A DNA stretch of 64,000 bases from Epiperipatus broadwayi (taxonomy: Eukaryota; Onychophora; Udeonychophora; Euonychophora; Peripatidae): assembly GCA_028023455.1 (NCBI GenBank), contig JAQFVV010006724.1:188001-252000 (forward strand), written 5' to 3'. The stretch's first letter is position 1. Each line of letters starts with the position of its first letter. The notes under the pieces were generated by a model. It was not told the origin of the DNA, ran no database searches, and saw only the letters and a list, made by a program, of their open reading frames with translations. This document shows positions 60,525-64,000 of this stretch, piece by piece. The position numbers were made by a program, and so were the translations under genes.

Positions 60525-62855
60525 ATGGATGCTGGTAAAAACTCTAATGCTAATAGCGATAAGCAGAATATGAACTTAAGAGGCAAGAAGACAGGAATTA
60601 AGAAGATTATAGTACTTCAAAGTTACCTAAGTTTACAAAAAATGCAAAGGAAAAAAATGTATTATCTAAAAAAAAAACTTTCAGAGTAAAAAAGAAAAAA
60701 GTTTCATTGATAAATCTTTAGATAATAATCAAGTCTAATGCCACGATAGAGTTGCAAAGCAATATGAAAACTAGGAATCAAAAAGTTATTTCAATGCACA
60801 AATAAAATGATATTTCAATAATAAATAGTGATTTGGAATTATCAAAAATTCAGGAAAATTCATCAAAATTTGAACCAGTTATAAGTGAATGTAGATCACT
60901 AGCGGTTACAACAAAAAAAATTAAAAAAATTTACGATATAGGTGCTATTTCCCGAATATGATGAGTTTAAGCTTGTTTTAAACAGGAATTCTCCTAGAAA
61001 CATGCTTTCAAGGACAAACATAGATGGAAAAGACTTAAATAAAGCTTCCCATGTAAAGGGAATATCTCCAAAATTATTTCAAGGAAGTGGCATTGCAAAA
61101 AGTACCCCAGTGAAAAATCAAAAAAAATTAAAAAATTCATATTGTGGATGATGTTTCAAAAACCAAAGTCAAACAATTAATAATAATAATTTACAAACTG
61201 AAATGCATTTTCCCAGGAAAACTAAATAGGAATGCAATAGAACATAAAGTTTCTTATGCTCAAAAGCTAAAAACCAATAGTAATAATAAAAATCAAAGTG
61301 ACTTAAATGCACAAAGTCAAAGAGAAAATAGAAGAAATGTTGATGCTGATCAGATCACAGAAGATCACATGAGTGGGTTGGAACTAATTGATGATGCATC
61401 ATCAAGATGAAATAATAAATTGTTCAGCAACAAATGTAGCAGGTATTAGCACCAAAGTCAACTTAGAACTTTATGAGAAAGTTAGCAACAAGTTCAATGA
61501 CAGGATACCTCCCTTGCTATTCAATTCCTTCAGAAATTATGACAGCAATTCTACATTGATATTGACAACAACAAATGAACATCGTAATCACTTTCAAATT
61601 TCCCACTAATGAATTTTTATATTAATTAAAAGTCAAAATCTAGGTGACTCAATCAAAAAAATCTTTCATCATCCCAATCAGAGGTAGTTTGTCATAGAGT
61701 TCATGAATATTTTGCAGAAGGAACTATTTAGACAAAATCAAAATGTGTTGCACAATAGATTCCTGATAAAAATAGACATGTCAAGGCCCAAGTTGCTCAT
61801 GGAGTTATCAGAAATTGTTATAGAAATTTCAATGGTACTGGTCTTCAAAAACTATTACAAGACTATGATGTTAAGCATTTAAATATCTTTCTGAAAAAAG
61901 GTTTGGGCTGAAACTCCCATCAAATACAGCAACCTTCTCTCTAAAATTAGGAGGAGTATCACTCAACGATCTTTCATCAGTATTAGAGGAAATAAATTAC
62001 CCCTTGTTTCTGTCCATATGTGGTGCTTAACCACAATGCTTCATCTGTGAGGACAGAACACATCTTGTGGGGTCATGCCCAACTAAAAAATGTCAAAGTT
62101 GTAGTATTAGGAACAGTAGATTTCACAGATGCGGGAAAATTCCAAAAATACCAAACTAAAGATTTTACTAAGATGAGTAAAGAAATCATAGATCAACAAC
62201 AAGTAACCTCTGCAAGTGTGCAAGACATGCTAGAAAATCATGAAGAACTAAGCTTAATTGATATGGAGGTCGAAATTGTGACAGCACCTTCTATACAGAT
62301 GTTAAATGAGAAAGCAAAATCTAATGCCTGTAAGGAGAGTGACAAGCAGCCTATAACTGGCAGAACTGCTTTAGAAGATTCCTATTTGGTCACTGAGAGT
62401 AAAAATATTGATCCTAACAGCAAACAAGAGGAAATCACACAAGTTCACATCTAGAGGATGACTCAGCAAACAAGAGAAAATCACACAACTTTTCAAGTTC
62501 ACATCTAGAGGATGACTCAACTTCGACTTCAGAAACTCGGTCTGATGATGACTGTGATAGCAATAAAACAATGAGGCCCAAAAGTCCAAGATTAAAACCA
62601 ACCAAGAGAAGATCAAAGAAGACAAAAATAAAGGAAACACAAGAAAATAATGAGACAGTTATAAAGCAAATTTGTGAAGATTCAGAAGGTACAGTTACTA
62701 TCTCTGAAAATGTCAAGGAGCAGATGTGTAAAGATCCAGGAAGGGCAAATGTTGAACCAAATCAACAGCAGCAGACAATTGAAAGAAACATTCCTCTGGA
62801 TAATGTGTCTGGGGATGAGTCTAACATTACTCTGTTGGATTTGGGAAATCTATAA
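60525..62855 (+). pseudogene. LINE ORF1 (zinc-knuckle RNA-binding protein), heavily decayed
   Basis: ATG at 60525 opens a 54-codon frame (MDAGKNSNANSDKQNMNLRG), then a frame change near 60600 gives a Lys-rich stretch. Further pieces are at 60942-61151, 61144-61410, 61388-61609, 62020-62454 and 62571-62855. In the frame starting at 62031 lies PQCFICEDRTHLVGSCPTKK followed by CQSC and FHRC: a CCHC zinc knuckle (C-x2-C-x4-H-x4-C) and a second partial one, matching the knuckles at about 42470 in the sister copy. A TAA at 62028 precedes it in frame. The last piece is Lys/Arg-rich (KPTKRRSKKTK), like the basic tail of the sister. A 54-bp direct repeat with AAATCACAC and CATCTAGAGGATGACTCA lies at 62440-62518. 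Confidence 0.7.
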
Positions 62856-62999
62856 GATGGTCAGATTAAATATATCATGGAATCACCACAACTTCATCTC
62901 CCAATATAACAACATCAGTTCAATGCTCATCAAAATCATTTCCAAATTATCACCAATTGCCTAATAGATACACAATATTCATCTGTTAAAATAATGCTT

Positions 63000-63783
63000 C
63001 ACAAGGCTCAATATAGTGGGACTTAATATAAGAGGGCTGAATTCCCTGAATAGAGTGGATGCTTTGGCCAATGGTTTAAGCAATACTCACTGCATATTGT
63101 ATGTCTCTCTGAGACCAAATTGCACCAATTTTCAAACCCCAAAATTCTGAGTCTCCTTGGAAATCTGGGATATTTTCATCACTCAGTTTCTCCTTCATCT
63201 GCTGCTGGAGTGGCAATCTTACTCTCCAATAGAAGCCCATTTAACCAACATATAATTTTTGCCACCTTATTCCACAAAGCCTTCACTTTAAACAGAATCT
63301 ATGTGTATCTTTACAAAAATGAATTACTAATTCAACAGATAATCCAACAGATTAACAATCACAATTGCTTCCAACCCTTATCTGATGATTTTTCTCGGGG
63401 ACTTTAACACCTCCTACCAGGAATTTACAGCCAAATATATACATCATCTTAATACCAGATTCATGAGTGGAGAGAGCTTTTTCCCTCTGAATGCCTTCTC
63501 CTTCTATACAAGGTGGTATACCTCTCTCATAGAACTAATCTACTATACTCCTGATCTACACTTTCTGATCAACCCCTCATTCCAACCTATAGCCTTTTCT
63601 GACCACTTGGCATTATCCATTAAACTATCTCTAAATCTTGAGTCATGCAATATTCCAGGTCTGAGCACAACCATGAGAATCCAACTGAAGCCATCATCTC
63701 TGAGGCATACATATATTTTCACAAAATCCTTATCCTGTTTTTGCCACCAGTCGATGCCTGGTTTGCCTTCATCTATATGTTAA
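63000..63783 (+). pseudogene. LINE APE-type endonuclease, frameshifted
   Basis: Pieces in three frames: IVGLNIRGLNSLNRVDAL from about 63018, CLSETKLHQF near 63100 in another frame (catalytic Glu retained), then SAAGVAILLSN and, at 63385-63783, IFLGDFNTSY (Asp/Asn), SLIELIYYTPD and FSDHLAL. The SLIE of this copy replaces SLID of the sister copy, so one active-site Asp is changed. Sequence identity to 41766-40969 is clear throughout (SGE.F.P..A.SF, for example). Confidence 0.82.
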
Positions 63784-64000
63784 TGTCAATAGTCTCAAAC
63801 TATAAATTACATAATAAAGGGCCATCTTCACTCCTGATGGGACTTGAATCACTCAACAACACCCTTAAAAATCTTCCCCTTGATACAATTCCTATAGAAT
63901 CCATCATCAACCTGAAATCCCAATACAAAAATAAGCAGTTGATTTTGTCAGAGTATCTCTCTATCAAAAAGTCTAGAAAATGAGTCAGCGCCACAATTGG

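Larger units (their letters stand above)
60500..64000 (+). mobile_element. L1/Tx1-like LINE, second copy, cut by the window end
   Basis: Same family as 38013-43320, opposite strand: the 5' start near 60508, TCCAATATGG at the ORF1 start, zinc knuckles near 62037, endonuclease 63000-63690, and the start of the ORF2 linker (63784-63983, with LKSQYKNKQLILSEYLSIKK aligning with LKRTYNLAKDKLKEYIALKK of the other copy). RT would lie beyond 64000. It has many frameshifts and stops and is older than or as decayed as the first copy. Confidence 0.82.

Overview
This window is an AT-rich stretch of animal (metazoan) nuclear DNA. It has no operons or ribosome-binding sites and no complete host gene that I can defend. 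It does contain long (TA)n and (ATT)n microsatellites, several LINE retrotransposons of animal types (CR1/L2-like with a PHD-esterase ORF1; L1/Tx1-like with a zinc-knuckle ORF1), inverted-repeat elements, a tRNA-derived SINE, a decayed rhodopsin-type GPCR gene and a 500-base assembly gap. The repeat types suggest an invertebrate with an AT-rich genome (mollusc, cnidarian or similar). I cannot fix the phylum from this sequence.

Layout. 1-11550: intergenic or intronic DNA with tandem repeats (3531-3772, 5956-6109, 10861-10942), a pyrimidine-rich tract (7483-7905) and a cluster of long foldback (palindromic) elements (8518-10376). 11554-12460: an intronless GPCR pseudogene with all seven membrane segments still traceable. 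13298-14997, 21386-23280, 29463-31713 and 32440-34334: elements with ends near TATAACG/CGTTATA that often abut (TA)n. The last three are clearly one 1.9-kb family with a tRNA T-arm-like hairpin near the 3' end. 23837-24530: a 3' fragment of an L1/Tx1-like LINE. 25051-25144: a candidate host exon.

37690-53420 is a 15.7-kb block built from three LINEs. The first is an L1/Tx1-like element (minus strand, 38013-43320, frameshifted) whose 3' tail runs into a 230-bp (TAA)n tract. The second is an almost intact CR1/L2-like element (minus strand, 43454-48590) with open ORF1 (PHD + SGNH esterase) and ORF2 (endonuclease + reverse transcriptase + zinc motif), two 5' monomers of about 190 bp and a pentameric 3' tail. 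The third is a decayed CR1/Jockey-like element (plus strand, 48830-53420) placed head-to-head with the second. After the gap come a 427-bp MITE (55121-55547), a 1.7-kb inverted-repeat element (56046-57732), a SINE (58418-58740), a less AT-rich block (59560-60310) and the 5' two-thirds of another copy of the L1/Tx1-like LINE, which runs off the window end (60500-64000).

The strongest biology is mobile-element biology: a potentially recently active CR1/L2-like LINE with a short -1 frame overlap between ORF1 and ORF2 across a T7 run, and a (TA)n-bounded non-coding family. The most informative host relic is the GPCR pseudogene. All functional statements are by recognition of motifs; no database search was run.
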